Source: Cryptomeria japonica (lineage: Eukaryota > Streptophyta > Pinopsida > Cupressales > Cupressaceae). Taken from it: a stretch of DNA of 64,000 nt. Shown here piece by piece: positions 23,003 through 34,260 of this stretch (position 1 is the stretch's first letter; each line of letters starts with the position of its first letter). A model generated the notes under the pieces. The model did not search any database, was not told the origin of the DNA, and saw only the letters and a program-made list of their open reading frames with translations. The stretch is taken from positions 269,607,870 through 269,671,869 of the forward strand of contig NC_081407.1 of NCBI RefSeq assembly GCF_030272615.1. The letters are read 5' to 3'. The position numbers and the translations under genes are program-made.

Positions 23003-24063
23003 GGTTGATTTTGAAGCTGCTAGTGAAGCTATGAATATGATGTCTTTTGGCCTAGTTGTTGGTACTAGGTAGCTTCAAGTTGGGTCCCCCCTTGTTCTAG
23101 GGGATACATTAGTAAAGAGTTTCCTTCACCAATAAAGGTGTACATTTCTCTTAGTATTCTTGATTAAAGGATAAATATATCCTCTAAAGGCTTGGATTTT
23201 ACCCTCATAGAGATATGGCTATAGGCCTAACATTGAGTTCATATGCAACTAGACTTCCACTTTTTTGCCGGTCCTTGATCTTTGTGATAAGATCATGATG
23301 AATGGTTTTCCTCTTTTATTTTTTCAATAAAATAAGAATTTATCTAGAGTTCTTTAGGGAAGTCCCCAATTTCTAAGTGACAAATTTCTTTCTTTAAATA
23401 GATGGGTTGCTAGTTTCGATACTTCAAAGTTGAATTTGCTTTCCATTTGGGTTCGTCTCCAATAACTCCACTTGGGATTCTAGGATGACTCTATTATTTA
23501 GGGCATAGTTGGAACTATCAATCAGTTCATTTCCTTGGACAACGTCACTAAATCTAGATCTAGCTCTCTTTATGCTAGGATTTGTATCTTGGCCAACATT
23601 GGTTGTCAACTACCAAATAGTGTCAAAATTCGCTCCAAGTTTGGGGTGTGGGAGTAGGAGATCCATTATAAGCCCTCAAGGCAATACCATCTCCATAAAG
23701 CTAGGGTTTTAAATCTAGTATGTACCAATATATTCATATGACCATGCATTTTGTGGAGGGTATAACCCACTTGTCTAAATTATCATCAAATTTAGAAAAA
23801 AAAATTGAGTGGCTCCATGTAGATAATAAGTTGCTGAAAATCAATTATGGCAACAAAGGATCCTATTGTAAGGTAAAGAGAAAAAATCAGTGTATCTCTA
23901 GTGCTCCTTTTGAACTTCAGTCAAAAGTTTGTTTTTGTTAGTTGTTATTCTTCCTAGCCTTACTTCTCATGACAAATGTCGCTTAGACTATTGTTTCCCA
24001 ACTTTTTGTTCTATTTGTTCTTTGTAATGGGATTGGGTCCCTCCTAAGCTTACCTAATCTAAA
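23003..24063 (+). mobile_element. 5'-truncated ORF1-only LINE
   Basis: A 1,061-bp insertion flanked by ctatcatttatta (22990-23002) and ctatcaattatta (24064-24076), a 13-bp TSD with one mismatch. It ends attgggtccctcctaagctt then acctaatct, the LINE tail. Confidence 0.8.
23440..23700 (+). pseudogene. ORF1 DUF4283 fragment in the short LINE
   Basis: Translated text resembling the end of an ORF1 DUF4283 domain is visible: LSIWVRLQ (about 23440), then GTINQFISLDNVTKSRSSSL, then YARICILANIGCQLP (about 23573-23620). The YARIC element and the preceding WVRL match the ORF1 consensus known from plant LINEs. Stops and frame changes surround it. The knuckle and any RT are absent, and the element passes within about 350 bp to its 3' tail. 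Confidence 0.6.
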
Positions 24064-24279
24064 CTATCAATTATTAATCTATATTTTGATTTAAGTAAAG
24101 TACAACTAATTAATCTATATTTATTTATGCTCTTGTTATTGCTTTTATTAATTGATGTAAACATGAATAGAAAGCATTAAATCCTACACACTACAATAAT
24201 ATATTTATTATTTGATTAATTATGTTTTAATAAACTCTTATTGTATTTGTTATTTGGATTATGACTCGTCCAAGTATCA

Positions 24280-25290
24280 ATAGCTTGCTTGCAACCTATT
24301 TTTAAAGTGGTGATATGTTCTACCAAGTTAAATGGACACAATATAAAATATGACACCAATCTATATATTTTTAATGAGGAAATAATGACACGTCACATTG
24401 CTTTAAAGAATGTAATATTTAAAGGTGTTACCTTGAATAACTCATACACATCGCTATTAAAAATTACAATCATCTATCATATTTATGGAAGAATACTAAT
24501 AGGCAAGACCCCAATACTTACATCACATCATAGCCCAAAGATGTGTCAAGTGTCAAGAGTCCTTACACTGTTTATACTTGGAAGAACAATGGTAGGCAAG
24601 AATCTATATTTTCATTATACAACAGCCCAAAGATATTCTAAGTGTAGAAAGTCTTTACACTTTCAAAGAGAAAAGAATGAAAAATCATATTACTTTATTA
24701 AAATAAAAATTATGGGTATTTCTTTAGATAAATGTTATAAATTAATTTTAATTGTTATCAATTTCTTATCATTTTCTTAGAAGAATAATGGTAGAAAAGA
24801 CTCACAAATTTGCAACTTATCACAGCCCAAAAATATGCTAAATGTAAAGAGTTTTTATATTTTTAAAGAGGAAATAATGACGAGTTGTATTACTTTAGAA
24901 AGAGAAATAATTGAAGATATTGCCTTAGATAAATTGTAAATATTACTTTTAATTGTTATCATTGCTTATCATTTTCTTAGAATAATAGTGGTAGACAAGA
25001 CTAACATCTTCACACCTTATCAATACCCAAAAATATATTAAATGTAAAAGGTCTTTACATTTTGAAAGTGGAAATAATCACAAGTTGTATTACTTTAGAA
25101 AGAGAAAGAATTGAAGATACTACATTAGATGAATTGTAAATATTACTTTTAATTGTTATGAATTGCCTATCATTTTTTTAGAAGAATAATTATATGGAAG
25201 AGCCACATTCTCACATCATATCACTTCCAAAGATATCTCATATATAGAGAGCTTTTTACATTTTGGGGGGGAAAAGAATGAAAAACCATA
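24280..25290 (+). repeat. Tandem ~200-bp units of family R
   Basis: Five diverged units, with cccaaagatat-type cores near 24535, 24629, 24825, 25026 and 25219. Each is followed by a ctttacattt block, a ttactttagaaa block, aattgttatNaattgc and atcatttNcttagaagaata. The three later cores are spaced about 195-200 bp apart. Confidence 0.75.
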
Positions 25291-25496
25291 TTAGATTATG
25301 TTGAACTTCTTGATTAAAATGTGTGCAATATTTTTTATCATCAATATTTTGCATCATACTTCATAGGTCAAGCCATTAGGATGAAAAAAGTAGAGAGAAT
25401 AAATAAGAGAATAGTTATTGATTACTAAGACTAAATAGAAGTAGGTGAAGGATTGTAGAACCAAAAAAAATTCCAAAAATAAAATAAATTTAATTA

Positions 25497-25501
25497 CAAA
25501 C
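25497..25501. repeat. Tat element TSD, left copy (caaac)
   Basis: Identical to 41682-41686. Confidence 0.92.
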
Positions 25502-26267
25502 TGTATATGGTGAAAATGGATAACAATAATAACGATATTGAAAGACCAAATGAATTCAACCACAAAACCGTAGCCTAACAACAACAAAGATCCACCATAA
25601 CATATGAAGATTACCTAAGACAATGCAAATCAAATGAAATCACAAAGATTATACCATCACATGTCCAATAGGGTTTGGATCTCCATTCTTCCTATCTCCA
25701 TTGATCTTGTTTGATATATTTGCTCTCAGATTTTATGTGCACAAGAGTTCAACAAAGAACGGAATGTGGTTGCAAGTAGGATCGTAGTGTAGTCAAGTGC
25801 ATAAAATTCATTAGCTAGGGTTGATAATGAAGGAAGTATCCTCTTATATAGAAGACACTATATGAAATGGAGGGATAAGATTGAGAGGTGTAAAAGGAGG
25901 TCGGCTATGATTAGAGGGTAGGTAGAGGAATAATAAAATAATGAAAGGGGTAGGTAGTGTATGAATTAAGAGATGAATGACATGTGTCATGGGTAGAAAA
26001 GGTTAATGAATTAAGTAAATAAATAAAGATTTGTTTAATTAATAGAAGAAGTGGGATCAATTAAATAATTAAGATATTTATTTAATTTAGGAAAAGGATA
26101 ATTTAAATAAATAAATGTATTTATTTAAATGAGAAATAAGGCTAGAAGAGGATAAATGAATTAATTAAATAAATAAAGATTTATTTAATTAATAGAAGAA
26201 TTAAGCTTAGATAATTAAATAAAATATATATTTATTTAATTAGACTGGACAATTTTGGGTGTCTACA
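25502..26267 (-). mobile_element. 3' LTR of Tat element (766 bp)
   Basis: TG...CA ends, near-identical to 40927-41681. By eye I count about 13-15 substitutions plus small indels, or about 2%, suggesting a fairly recent insertion relative to its neighbours. Confidence 0.92.
26160..26193. promoter_or_regulatory. Perfect 15-bp hairpin in LTR
   Basis: attaattaaataaat, loop aaag, then its exact reverse complement. The same structure is kept at 41586-41619 in the other LTR, 62-95 nt into U3 in element sense. Confidence 0.7.
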
Positions 26268-26282
26268 TTTTGCCCCTCTTTG
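26268..26282 (-). promoter_or_regulatory. Polypurine tract
   Basis: Minus-sense CAAAGAGGGGCAAAA directly precedes the 3' LTR start TGTAGACACC. The purine run is interrupted only by C. Confidence 0.85.
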
Positions 26283-26774
26283 AGACAATGCGGCTTGTCG
26301 TGTTGTTTCAAAGAAGATAATATGAACTGATACAGAGTTGCCCCAGGATGGGAATGATATGCCCCCTCGAGAGATTGGATGGAAAAATGTCTAAAAAGAT
26401 CGCAGACAATCTCTCGATAAGAAAGATGGGATAGAATGGACTGGCTGGATAGAGTGACAGAGTCACGAGATAATGAAGACTAACTCGGGAGACGAGGGCT
26501 AGGGCTAGGGTAGTCTATAAGATAGACCACGGGGGAAATACATCCTCATTGTCATCTACACATCCACGAGAGCAGAGTGCAGAGCGAAATAGAGCAGTAG
26601 CAGTCAGCAACGATGGCCTTTGTTCACAGATTTGACTGCGTTCGCCGATTCCAGAGGCCAGCAGAGGCAGGAGAGCCGGTAAGTACCGCAAAACCTCCTT
26701 GTACTTTGATGCATTTATTGTTGTCATTAATGCATGGTAGATAGGGCAATAAATGCACTTTAGGTTAGGGTCCA
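26283..26774. other. Tat 3' region, no gene seen
   Basis: Between PPT and the motif array. It includes an imperfect inverted pair around 26370 and 26410 (gagagattg / caatctctcg). The minus-strand 101-codon frame here shows no recognised motif. Confidence 0.5.
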
Positions 26775-27090
26775 AAAATGTCAAAAAACATCCAGGCGTG
26801 TCTGCGTTGGTGCCATGCACTTCTATGCTCGAGAGGCGCGTCTGTGTTGGTGCCAGGCATGTCTATGATGGAAAACATGTTTGTGCCAAATGCGGCCGCG
26901 TCTGTGATGTGTAGGCACGTTTATGCCAAGAAGGCACGTCTGTGTCGCCCAGGCACGTCTGTGCAGAGCATAGGCACGTCTGTGTCTTTCAAGTGCGTCT
27001 GTGTAAAACAGGCGCGTCTATGCAGTCTTCAAGCGCGTTTATGTCAGGAAAGCGCATTTGTGTCCAAAAAATGTGAATTTGTGTCTTCTA
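26775..27090 (+). repeat. cgcgtctgtg motif array (3' array)
   Basis: About 14-15 copies of ggcRcgtctgtg-like decamers spaced 15-30 bp apart, for example at 26846, 26889, 26933, 26954 and 26975. In element (minus) sense they read CACAGACGCG. The same word occurs in the 5' leader in the opposite orientation. Confidence 0.8.
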
Positions 27091-27109
27091 GGTCAAATCG
27101 GCAGTTCTG

Positions 27110-27470
27110 TGATGAACATACGTTGTCGATTGGATAAGCTGCTGAGAGGATACACTCAAGCAGGTCCTCTAGGGAAGACTAGGATAGATCAAGGCACTTT
27201 GTGATGAACAGTGAGTACCAAGATAGAGTACTTTGTGATGAACAGGGAGTACTAAAATATGAGCAACACTTTGTGATGAACAGTGAGTGCAAATGTGAGC
27301 AGTACTTTGTGATGAACAGTGAGTGCAAATGTGAGCAGCACTTTGTGATGAACAAGGAGTACCACTAGGATAAATAGCAACACTTTGTGATGAACAAGGA
27401 GTGTCACTAGGATAGATAACCATATGCACTAAGATAAAAAGTAGCATTTTGTGATGAACATTGAATGCCA
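27110..27470 (+). repeat. ctttgtgatgaacag tandem repeat
   Basis: Eight or so copies of (c)tttgtgatgaaca followed by a variable ggagt/gtgagt tail, with a period of about 36-45 bp (up to about 65 bp at one place). The copies around 27264-27335 are nearly identical. It lies immediately upstream of the PMD start codon, so it may be its 5' UTR or promoter region. Confidence 0.85.
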
Positions 27471-27516
27471 CAATGACTGACATGATTGGTTTGCTTGACT
27501 GTAGGAGTATTTGCCT

Positions 27517-29370
27517 ATGTTGGAGTCACAGGAGAGATTCCTGTCCACGCAGAGATTGCAACCTGAGCTGACCATCGAGGAGCGAGCGAGCTGCGATTGA
27601 GGCTATGGGTCTGAGACATATTCTGTATGTGCCTGAGTTTCGGGCAAACATGGGACTGTTGACTGCACTGGCGGAGAGGTGGCACTCTGAGACTTGTACA
27701 TTTCATTTGTCGATGGGTGAGATGATAGTCACCCTTGAGGATGTATACAGGATCCTAAGGATATCGATCGACGGGGAGCTGATTCCGTACGATCGAGATG
27801 GAGACAAGGAGGCCCTGAGATGAGTGTTCCAGGACCCAGGACTGGAGATGAGGGCTGGACATGTGGCTTGGGACACCATGACTGCTACAGGATTGGTGCT
27901 GCCAGTAGTGATAGGAGGAGCGATCAGTGGGTTCTTGTGTCCTGATAGAGTGACACGAGGGTTGGTTGTGGGATAGGGAGGTGCACTGGAAACACTGGTG
28001 ACACAGCACACCAGATATGCTTGGGGACCATGTGTGCTAGCACACCTGTATTACGATCTGCATCAGTTTGTGTACCACAGGTCAGTGGGATTGGGCTGCG
28101 GGGTCACATTGTTACAGGTGTGGGCCTATGAGCATCTGCCAGTGACGAGACTGATACATTTTAGAGGCAGAGGTCATGGGTGCAGTTTTGTACACTTGTA
28201 TGACATGATCACTTCGCAGCCACGGATTGGCAGGTTAGAGCACTGGCGGCGCGTGATTGATGATATTGATATGGTCATATGGAGGCCATACATGGGATGT
28301 GAGTAGTGGGAGGACGATGTTGTAGAGCTTCCCTACACTTTCCAGAGCAGGTACCTGATTGGGCGGATGCCCTATGTGTTGGAGAGGCGGCTAGTGGACA
28401 GGGTGGGCAGGCAGTTCGGTAGGATTCAGCGGATGCCACGGGGTTTAGGCATGTATGCACAGACCGTCAGGGATCAGGCGCAGTTTGGGCCCCTATTATC
28501 ATATGATCAGGCTATGACACAGCTAGTAGAGATGATGCCCCTACCCTGGGACATGTGGCAAGAGATTGAGGATGCCGGCATGGATGCCAAGTACACAGCA
28601 TACTAGGTCGAGCATCCATTCCCACGCCTGACGGATCCAGGAGAGCTACTAGATGGAGATGGTGGTGGGGATGGGGATGATGATGGAGATGATGGGGGTA
28701 GAGGCCGACAGAGGAGGAGGGGGGCAGTTTGAGAGAGGCGGATGGCACCGCGGAGGGAGGTTGGAGAGGATAGGTAGGCTCAGGTGGTGAGAGGTCGCGG
28801 TGGATTACCGCTATAGGTGCCAACAGCATAGGGTCCCAGATAGGTGCAGGTACAGGGACAGGTACCAATACAGGCACCAGTATAGGCACAGGCACAGGGG
28901 CAGGAACCCGTACAGGGGGAGCCACAGGGGGCTGAGGTAGAGGAGGATGAGCTGACGAAGTTGAGGGAGATCTGCCAGGGATAGGCAGATGAGATCCAGG
29001 AGATGGAGAGGGAGAGGGATAGGCTCAGGAGGTGGCTCAGAGATACTGAGCGGGAGCGGGATCAGGCCATTCAGCGCTACACAGAGGCTGAGACAGCACT
29101 GAGGGCTGGGAGGCAGGCGGCAGAGGATACAGGGGCTGGATATGCCTACGTCCTGCGGGCAGGGGAGGAGATCGATTACTGGCGGGATCTCTATTACGGA
29201 CAGCAACAGCAACGGGAGAGAGCCGGAGGAGACAGGCATCTAGTGGTGGGGTTATGGGTCCTCCACCACCACCAGATAGAGGGGACAGGAGGGATGATCC
29301 TGGGGCGGGTCCTTCGGGGGCTCAGATTCCGTCGAGGCCAGGCGGCTCCGAGGGAGGGAGTTCATCATAG
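27517..29370 (+). pseudogene. Plant mobile domain (PMD) gene, antisense in Tat element
   Basis: PMD proteins (MAIN/MAIL1-like in Arabidopsis; also carried by transposons) have unclear biochemistry and are linked to silencing and genome stability. ATG 27517 opens MLESQERFL. After a 4-bp gagc duplication at about 27582 (frameshift), one register runs 27605-29230. PMD signatures are LTALAERWHSETCTFHL, GEMIVTLEDVYRIL then GELIPYD (about residues 50-95), SRYLIGRMPYVLERRLVDRV (about 270-295) and HPFPRL (about 365). A Gly/Asp stretch, a CAG-rich Gln/Val/Pro repeat (28844-28910), a charged coiled coil (28940-29170) and a Pro/Gly tail follow; the tail is reached after a second frameshift near 29220 and ends TAG 29368. 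In-frame stops: TGA at 27821 and 28730; TAG at 27974, 28304, 28604, 28775, 28814, 28829, 28841, 28883 and 28982. No TAA occurs. Confidence 0.85.
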
Positions 29371-30829
29371 CCGTAGAGGGCTCCCTATGTATCAGTATTG
29401 TACCATTCTTGCATGATGATGTAGACACCTTCGGGTGCTTTGTAGCCATATGATTTTGACATCATTGTATCATGACACTTTATATATATATATGAGATGA
29501 TTCATCTTTGTGGCAGCTATATGCATGTGTACCTATGTGATGAGATGTTTCATGATGTATGTTTCTATGTGATGCTTATGATATGGATGCAAATATGTAT
29601 ATGATGCAATGCAACATATTTTGTTCTTTTATATGTGTATGCATGATACAAATGTGAATGTATGTAATGCAGATGAATATGATAATACAAATGTAAATTG
29701 TGCTAACGGGTATTGTGTGCAGGATGTGATGCAGTTGTGATACCTATATGTATGTATGAAATGCTAATATGTGGTAATACAGGTGCAACTACATGAAATG
29801 CAAATGTTTTTAGTGTGTCATTATACTCAATCATTTGATAGCAGGCTACGCAAACTCGAGAAGGATGATGGAAGTCAATCAAGAAAGGGGGATGAAAGAC
29901 AGAAGATATGAAAGTGAAAGAGCTTCTTGTGCATTATCATCATTGAGCTTTATTATGGCAAGTAGGTTATGACAATCAAGGCATACGTTCGACCCAGAAA
30001 GTCATTGTACCTGTTTGCATGGAGATAAGACAGTCACAAACAAGGAATGCCCCAGTTCACACTAGACTCTCAGTGTCCTCATATCCATGGACAAGTCATA
30101 GCATTACTAAAAGACAATCCACAGACAGCAAATACAAATAGGTGACGATACCCCATCCTTGCCTTTCTAGTCAAAGACATCCTGGAGATAAAATCTCTAG
30201 TCAGAGACATCCTGGAAAAGCTAAAAGATATGTCACCAAAAGAAAAAATCAAAAGAAAACCAAGACTCGACACCAACATCCACTGTAGTCCTCAAGTTTA
30301 GTGTCTCTTATCACTTGTATAAGTCTATTTGATTGTGGTCACAATGTTTACTTTCACAGAAAGGATAGATAGCACTGAACCATATGTTGTCTGAGTCTGT
30401 TGAAAGATTTGATTTGTTGAAGCCCATTGTTGCTGTTGTGTCTCATCTGAAACTGACTGAATCCATGAAACTGATACTTTATTACGGAGAAGATGAAACT
30501 TTATTGCGGACCGGCGATGCAGATGTTGCTTTATTGCGAATTGTGCGCGGATAGACTAAAGGAAGCTGGAAGAAATTGTACTCCTCAAAACATGTGATGT
30601 TCTCAGTTCCACACCCATCACTAGACGTAGGATTTGCCTTAGCCACAGATAGGATCTGATTTATTATGGATGGAAAGGGAGGTTTATTATGAATGGCTAA
30701 CCAATCTTAGGTAGATCAATAACAAGCCATGATGGGAATGGGTAAGTTTATTATGAACGAATAGGTTGTGAGTGTGTGCAAAGTGAAAGGATGAAAGTGA
30801 ATCATAAAGGAGGGAGGAGCAATGTGTCT
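29371..30829. other. Tat spacer between PMD and INT, no gene seen
   Basis: 29460-29830 is low-complexity tgatgtatg/atatgatg sequence. 30470-30540 repeats ctttattgcgga three times. No open frame here shows a recognised domain. Confidence 0.55.
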
Positions 30830-30985
30830 ACGCATGGTGCTAGTAACCCAGTTTTCACCATTGTGCTTGCCCAAGGCACCACCGAAGAGGTTTTCACCGT
30901 TGGACAAAATTATTTCTCTTTACTTTTTTCGATTTTTCAATGTTTTTTGTGTCACAAGGCGCCTGTTTGCCAGGTTTTCACCAAG
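30830..30985. repeat. Repeated ggttttcacc block in Tat spacer
   Basis: Three spaced copies: cccagttttcaccattg (30846), then aggcaccaccgaagaggttt ending tcaccg (30873), then aggcgcctgtttgccaggtt ending ttcacc (30957). The last two share aggc(a/g)cc-N8-aggttttcacc, which suggests a retained structured or binding element downstream of INT. Confidence 0.5.
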
Positions 30986-31015
30986 TAACGATTTTTTTTG
31001 TTTTATAATTTATTT

Positions 31016-31140
31016 ATTTTTTGTATTTTTGAATTTTTTGATTTTTTTTGTATTTTTGAAATTTTTGATTTTTTTTGTATTTTTGAAATTTTTTTTTTTT
31101 TTTGTATTTTTGAAATTTTTTTTTTTTTTTGTATTTTTTG
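31016..31140. repeat. T-rich ~30-bp minisatellite
   Basis: Four to five units of gtatttttgaaatttttgat plus a T-run. In element sense it is an A-rich tract starting about 20 bp after the gag-pol stop. Confidence 0.8.
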
Positions 31141-31160
31141 AATTAGGATACTCTGAAGAG

Positions 31161-32560
31161 CTATGTGTAAAACCCACGAAGGTGCATGTTGTTGATAGGA
31201 TCCTCCAAAGGTTCACCTTCTGTAGTTGAGAGCTGATATGCCCCAGATCCATATGCTGCTGTGATGATGTAAGGACCAAGCCAATTTGGTTCAAACTTGC
31301 CCTTCTTCTCTCTGTCTTGCTGATTTTGGGGGTTTTCTCTGATAACCAAATCACCTACCTCAAATGTGCGAGGCTTGACCTTGTGATTGTAGCTACGACT
31401 CATTCGTTGTTGATAAGCCTTGAGATGATTAAAAGCAATTTGTCTTTGTTCATCCAGTAGTTCCAATTCTTGTAAGCGAGAGACCCTATAGTCTTCATCA
31501 CTGATAATGTTTTGCAAAGAGACTCATAAAGAGGGTAGATTGACCTCAATAGGCAAGATGGCTTCAGCGTCGTAGACAAGTGAATAGGGTGTAGCTCATG
31601 TAGGTGTGCGGACACTTGTGCGATATGCCCAAAGTGCAGGATTAAGTTGGATATGCTAATTACGGCCAACGTCATCGACTGTCTTTTTTAGGATTTTAAG
31701 GATTGTCTTATTAGACGCCTCAGCTTGACCATTACCTTGGGGATAATATGGTGTGGAGAAATGATGGGAAATATGGAAGCGGTCACAGAGTTCACGAACA
31801 TCCTAATTTTTGAAGGGGCGCCCGTTATTAGTGATAATGGAAACAGGAATACCGTATCGGCAAATGATATAGTTGAAGATGAACGTAGCAATCTATTTTC
31901 TAGTGACTTGTGTGAGGGGCACGGCTTCAATCCATTTTGTGAAATACTTTGTGGCAGTGATAATGAATTTATGAGCATTGGAAGAAGGAGGGTGAATCTT
32001 GCCTATGAGATTGAGTTCCCACTGACAAAAGCGCCAAGGAGACGCAATTGGTTGAAGTTCTTATGCTAGCGCATGTATGAGGTCTCCATGAATTTGACAT
32101 TGCTTACACTTCTTGACAAACTGATATGAGTCTTTTTCCATATTGGGCCAATAATATCTAGTCCTGATGAGTTTCTTGGCCAAGGTAGAACCACTAGCAT
32201 GTGGACCACATATCCCTTCATGTACTTCACGTAACGCAATCTGAGCTTCATCACTTTCTAAACATCTAAGAAGAGTGCCATCTAGACCTCGCCGGTATAG
32301 GATATCAGCTAAAATGACATATCGAGAGGATTGGCGAATGAAAGTGCGACGTTGGTTATTTGATAGATCAGGAGGTAGGGTATTGTCATGAAGGTATGTG
32401 AAAATGGAACCATATAACTGGGACTCGGGACCGACAACACATATCATCTCAGTAGGAATGATTTTATATGAAGGAACCAAAAGGTTATCCACCAAGAACT
32501 CATAGCGGGTCTCATTTGGAGGTAGATCAATCAGTGAAGCAATTGTAGCCATGGCATCTG
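31161..32560 (-). pseudogene. Integrase of Tat element
   Basis: Integrase inserts the cDNA. The HHCC zinc finger is visible as REVHEGICGPHASG, TRYYWPNM and CKQCQIHGD (about 32235-32085). The core covers about 32060-31640: the first two catalytic positions read Asn instead of Asp (WELNLIG; ITNNGRPF), while the Glu in NGQAEASNK is kept. A GPY/F-type C-terminus follows, GKFEPNWLGPYIITAAYGSG then INNMHLRGFYT, ending at 31161. Six in-frame stops lie in or before the core (32061 TAG, then three TAG and two TGA). The broken active site and stops make it inactive. Confidence 0.88.
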
Positions 32561-32909
32561 CGGCGCGATTCTGCTCTCTTGGTATCTACTCAAAATCTAT
32601 CTTTGTGAAGTGTTGTTTCAGGTCATCCACCATTTGTTTGTAAGGCATTAATTTTTCATCTTTTGTTTGGTAATCATCAATTGCTTGATGGATTACAAGT
32701 TGAGAGTCCCCAAAAACATGAAGTTTCTGGATCTTCCACTGAACTGCAATCTGTAATCCAGTTGTTAATGCCTCATATTCCGCTATATTGTTAGTGCAAG
32801 GAAATGATAAGCAGTATGATTTTGGTATAGAATCCCCTTGAGGAGTTATAAAGAGGATAGCGACTCCTGCTCCATGCTGTGTGTATGAGCCGTCGAAGTA
32901 CAGTTGCCA
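32545..32909 (-). pseudogene. Archaeal-type second RNase H (aRH)
   Basis: Tat elements carry this additional RNase H after the degenerate native one. Motifs run WQLYFDGSYTQHGAGVAIL, NNIAEYEALTTGLQIA and LHVFGDSQLVIHQ, then, past the TAG at 32586, a REQNRAADAMA block. The four acidic positions (D, E, D, D) are all present, in contrast to the damaged RT and INT sites. Confidence 0.85.
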
Positions 32910-33179
32910 TGGCTTTGCATGTGACATTGTTAAAATGGATTCATCTGGAAATTCTGAACTTAGAGGAACGTCATCTATCATGGGAGCATCTGCTAATTGA
33001 TCTATGATGGCTTGTCCTTTTATTGCTTTTCTGTCCACATACTCGATGTCGAATTCACTCAGGATCATTACCCATTTGGCTAGTCGCCCAGTAAGTGTCG
33101 CTTTATTGAGAAGGTATTTCAATGGATCGATTCTTGCAACCAGCTTAGTCTTATGAGTGAGCATGTAATGTCGTAATTT

Positions 33180-34260
33180 CTAGGAAGCAAAGACCACGGT
33201 GAGACATGCACACTCAATTGGAGTGTAGTTTAGCTCATATCCCACCAATGTGCGACTAATATAGTATACTGCTTTTTTTTTGCCCTCAGTAATTTGTTGT
33301 GCTAAGAGTGCCCCCAGTGCTATTGGAGTAGCTGATATGTATAGTAATAGAGGTTGATCTAGAACTGGTAGCATCAGAACTGGCGGATTCAAAAGATAAT
33401 CTATGAGTGTCTGGAAAGCCTGTTGACAATTATCATCCCATTTGAATTTGATGTTTTTATGTAGCAAGTGCTGAAAAGGATTACACTTATCTGCAAGTTG
33501 TGTTATGAATCTTCGTATGGACTGGAGTCTGTCTTGTAAAGATCGAAGTTGACTGATATTTCTTGGTTGTTGCATCTCTAAGATGGCTTTGACTTTTGTT
33601 GGATCAGCTTCGATTCCTCTTTTGGATACAATGAATTCTAGGAGCTTCTCGGAGGTTACTCCAAAGACACATTTCTTGGGGTTTAATCTTACTTTGTATT
33701 TTTCCAACCGATCAAAGATGACTGAAAGTATATCCAAATGTGTATTTTTGTCTATTGATTTGCCCAAGAGGTTGTCAACATAATCTTCCACGGTTACGTG
33801 CATGAGATCATGAAAGATAGTAGTCATGGCTCTTTGATATGTAGCACCTACATTTTTTAGCCCGAAGGGCATGACATTCCAGCAGAAAGTTCCCTAAGGA
33901 CAAGTGAATGATGTTTTGTGTTGATCCTCGGGCGTGATCTTTATTTTATTATAACCAGAGAATCCATCCATCAATGATAACATTTCATGACCTGCTGTGA
34001 GATCAACAATCAAGTCAATATTTGATAATGGGAAGTCATCCTTTGGACAAGCTTTGTTGATGTCTCTAAAATCTGTACAAATTCTGATGCTGCGATCTGG
34101 TTTACTGATAGGCACTAAGTTGGAGATCCATTCAGGATAATCAATTGGGCATATGAATCCGACATCCAATAATTTCTCAAGTTCTGCTTTGACTAGTAAT
34201 GCAACTTGTGGATGCATCTTTCTTAATTTCTATTTCACTGGTTTTGCCCCCGATTTAACT
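33180..34260 (-). pseudogene. Reverse transcriptase and RNase H of Tat element
   Basis: RT copies element RNA to cDNA. Visible are KLRKMHPQVALLVKAELEKL, GFICPIDYPEWISNLVPI, RICTDFRDINKACPKDDFPL, MDGFSGYNKI, MPFGLKNVGATYQRAMTTIF and the active-site block DYVDNLL (about 33785-33765), in which the usual second Asp is Asn. The connection and RNase H follow: LNPKKCVFGV, CQQAFQTLIDYLLNPPVL and AVYYISRTLVGYELNYTPIE. The first RNase H Asp motif is degenerate, as is common in Tat. Stops: TAG near 34233, 33894 and 33180. Confidence 0.88.

Larger units (their letters stand above)
22924..25501 (+). repeat. Family R copy D
   Basis: Continues copy C after the LTR element and matches 2690-2825 plus 4933-5830 of copy A. 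It contains a LINE insertion at 23003-24063 and is cut on the right by the Tat element, whose TSD caaac is its last five bases. Confidence 0.65.

Noticed and set aside
26775-27470. CRISPR-like look of short spaced repeats
   Set aside because: Repeats are degenerate, spacers are irregular, and the context is a plant retrotransposon.
27517-29370. Possible TAG readthrough or codon reassignment in the PMD gene
   Set aside because: TGA stops also occur, several stops fall at Arg or Trp positions of the family, and gag-pol shows the same pattern with damaged catalytic sites. Decay explains it better.
30822-31229. 135-codon plus-strand ORF rich in Phe and Val
   Set aside because: Mostly the translation of a T-rich minisatellite.
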